In this document: positions 6,072-7,354 of the stretch, piece by piece | Numbering within the stretch: position 1 is the first letter of the stretch | How the letters are laid out: each line of letters begins with the position of its first letter | Assembly (NCBI GenBank): GCA_018715445.1 | Contig: DVLP01000235.1 | Coordinates: 1 to 7,354 of the forward strand | Origin: Candidatus Avipropionibacterium avicola | Lineage (GTDB): Bacteria; Actinomycetota; Actinomycetes; Propionibacteriales; Propionibacteriaceae | Direction of reading: 5' to 3' | DNA: 7,354 nt | Translations under genes and position numbers: made by a program | Notes under the pieces: model-generated | The model's input: the letters and a program-made list of their open reading frames with translations, nothing else | The model's database searches: none | What the model was told of the DNA's origin: nothing

Positions 6072-7354
6072 TCACTTGTAACTCCGTTGCTTCAGCTCGA
6101 TGGCCTCATAGACGAGGGGCTCCTTGTGCAGGACGGGGTCGCCGTCCTCACCGCCCCACTCCCAGGCACCGACATAGAGGAACTCGTCGTCATGGCGCAG
6201 CGCCTCACCGTCCTCGGTCTGGCTCTCCGCGCGGAAGTGCCCGCCGCACGACTCGCGGCGGTGCAGGGCGTCGATGCACATGAGCTCACCGAGCTCGAGG
6301 AAGTCGGCGACCCGGCCGGCCTTCTCCAGCGACTGGTTGAGGGTGTCGGCGGCACCGAGCACCCGCACGTTGCGCCAGAACTCATCGCGCAGGGACCGGA
6401 TCAGGTCGATGGCCTTGCGCAGTCCCTCCTCGGTGCGCTCCATGCCGCAGTACTCCCACATGATGTGGCCGAGCTCCTTGTGGAAGGAGTCGACCGAGCG
6501 CTCACCGTTGATGCCGAGCAGCGTCGCGATCCGACCCTCGACGGCGTCCTGCGCCTCGACCACGGCCGGGTGCTTCTCATCGATCGGCTCGTAGGGGCCG
6601 TCGGCGAGGTAGTCACGGATGGTGTTGGGCAGCACGAAGTAGCCATCCGCCAGGCCCTGCATCAGCGCCGAGGCACCGAGGCGGTTGGCGCCGTGATCGG
6701 AGAAGTTGGCCTCCCCGGCGACGAACAGACCCGGGATGGAGGCCTGCAGGTCGTAGTCGACCCAGAGACCGCCCATCGTGTAGTGGACCGCCGGGTAGAT
6801 GCGCATCGGCACCTGGTAGGGGTCCTCACCGGTGATCTGCTTGTACATGTCGAACAGGTTGCCGTACTTGGCCCGCACGGCGTCCTCACCGAGCCGCCCG
6901 ATGGCCTCCTTGAAGTCCAGGTAGACCCCGCGGCGGAAGTCGCCGACCTTGGGCCCGACCCCGCGGCCCTCGTCGCACATGTTCTTGGCCTGCCGGGAGG
7001 CGATGTCCCGGGGCACCAGGTTGCCGAACGAGGGATAGAGGCGCTCCAGGTAGTAGTCGCGGTCCTCCTCGGGGATCTCGCGCGGGTCCTTGTCGCAGTC
7101 CTCCCGGCGCTTGGGCACCCAGATGCGCCCGTCGTTGCGCAGCGACTCCGACATCAGCGTCAGCTTGGACTGGTGGTCGCCGGAGACCGGGATGCACGTC
7201 GGGTGGATCTGCGTGTAGCAGGGATTGGCGAAGTAGGCGCCCTTGCGGTGGGCCCGCCAGGAGGCGGTGACGTTGCAGCCCATCGCGTTGGTCGACAGGA
7301 AGTAGACGTTGCCGTAACCACCGGAGGCCAGCACGACGGCGTCGGCCAGGTGCG
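6072..7354 (-). CDS. sdhA: Succinate dehydrogenase/fumarate reductase flavoprotein subunit SdhA; N-terminal part beyond window
   Basis: SdhA oxidises succinate to fumarate on a covalently bound FAD and passes electrons to SdhB. Only the C-terminal ~427 residues are in the window; the frame stays open to the right edge, and the Rossmann dinucleotide fold and flavin-attachment histidine lie outside it. Numbering from the GTG at 7334, visible active-site motifs are QIHPT (His44), VPRDIASR (Arg109, in the region of the proton-shuttling arginine), HYTMGG (His184) and HGANRLGAS (His214 and Arg218, substrate binding and FAD contact). The C-terminal helical domain carries [11 protein letters not shown] (358-368) and ends [11 protein letters not shown], typical of this subunit. 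The wording of the motifs ([12 protein letters not shown]) fits the B-type enzyme of Actinobacteria and Wolinella. sdhB follows on the same strand; sdhC is expected upstream. The truncation is due to the window edge, not a mutation. Confidence 0.97.
   Translation of the reverse strand, partial: HLADAVVLASGGYGNVYFLSTNAMGCNVTASWRAHRKGAYFANPCYTQIHPTCIPVSGDHQSKLTLMSESLRNDGRIWVPKRREDCDKDPREIPEEDRDYYLERLYPSFGNLVPRDIASRQAKNMCDEGRGVGPKVGDFRRGVYLDFKEAIGRLGEDAVRAKYGNLFDMYKQITGEDPYQVPMRIYPAVHYTMGGLWVDYDLQASIPGLFVAGEANFSDHGANRLGASALMQGLADGYFVLPNTIRDYLADGPYEPIDEKHPAVVEAQDAVEGRIATLLGINGERSVDSFHKELGHIMWEYCGMERTEEGLRKAIDLIRSLRDEFWRNVRVLGAADTLNQSLEKAGRVADFLELGELMCIDALHRRESCGGHFRAESQTEDGEALRHDDEFLYVGAWEWGGEDGDPVLHKEPLVYEAIELKQRSYK

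Noticed and set aside
5051..6283. 410-codon open frame on the + strand opposite sdhB, rsmI and part of sdhA
   Set aside because: It lies antisense to genes with clear conserved motifs. Its product is low-complexity (rich in R, A, G, V, H), as expected from the complement of GC-rich coding DNA, and I recognise no domain in it.
6072..7354. Fumarate reductase or L-aspartate oxidase instead of succinate dehydrogenase
   Set aside because: L-aspartate oxidase lacks an adjacent SdhB-type subunit and this C-terminal domain. A fumarate reductase direction cannot be excluded from sequence, but the closest remembered relatives are B-type succinate dehydrogenases of aerobic actinobacteria.

Overview
The window is GC-rich, densely coded DNA with the codon usage and gene content of an actinomycete. 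The SdhA/SdhB sequences look like the Corynebacterium/Streptomyces-type (B-type) enzyme. An Ornithinimicrobium/Janibacter-like member of the Micrococcales is plausible, but that is a guess from general appearance. I see no rRNA, tRNA, CRISPR, insertion sequence or phage gene. It reads as ordinary chromosomal sequence, and I did not find a convincing undescribed system.

Left part (1-3547, + strand): a large secreted subtilisin-family (S8) protease, truncated at its 5' end by the window edge. It has an I9-like propeptide, a catalytic domain with an inserted PA domain, two Ig/Fn3-like modules and three C-terminal cell-wall-binding type 2 (CWB2) repeats. It should be exported and held non-covalently on the cell envelope. 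It ends in a near-perfect 18-bp hairpin (3563-3601), probably a terminator.

Middle (3548-4380): a 170-bp spacer with several short direct and inverted repeats leads into a 202-residue multi-spanning membrane protein of the DUF4126 family (3718-4326, + strand), whose function is unknown. It converges on the next gene across 54 bp that hold two small hairpins.

Right part (4381-7354, all - strand): read in the direction of transcription, sdhA (flavoprotein, 5' end beyond the window), sdhB (iron-sulfur subunit) and rsmI (16S rRNA C1402 2'-O-methyltransferase). SdhA and SdhB form the catalytic, membrane-peripheral part of succinate:quinone oxidoreductase. The cytochrome b anchor gene sdhC is expected beyond position 7354. 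rsmI starts only 31 bp after sdhB and may be co-transcribed with the respiratory genes, which would place an rRNA-modification gene at the end of a TCA-cycle operon. The rsmI start is unusual because its Shine-Dalgarno sequence overlaps the GTG codon.
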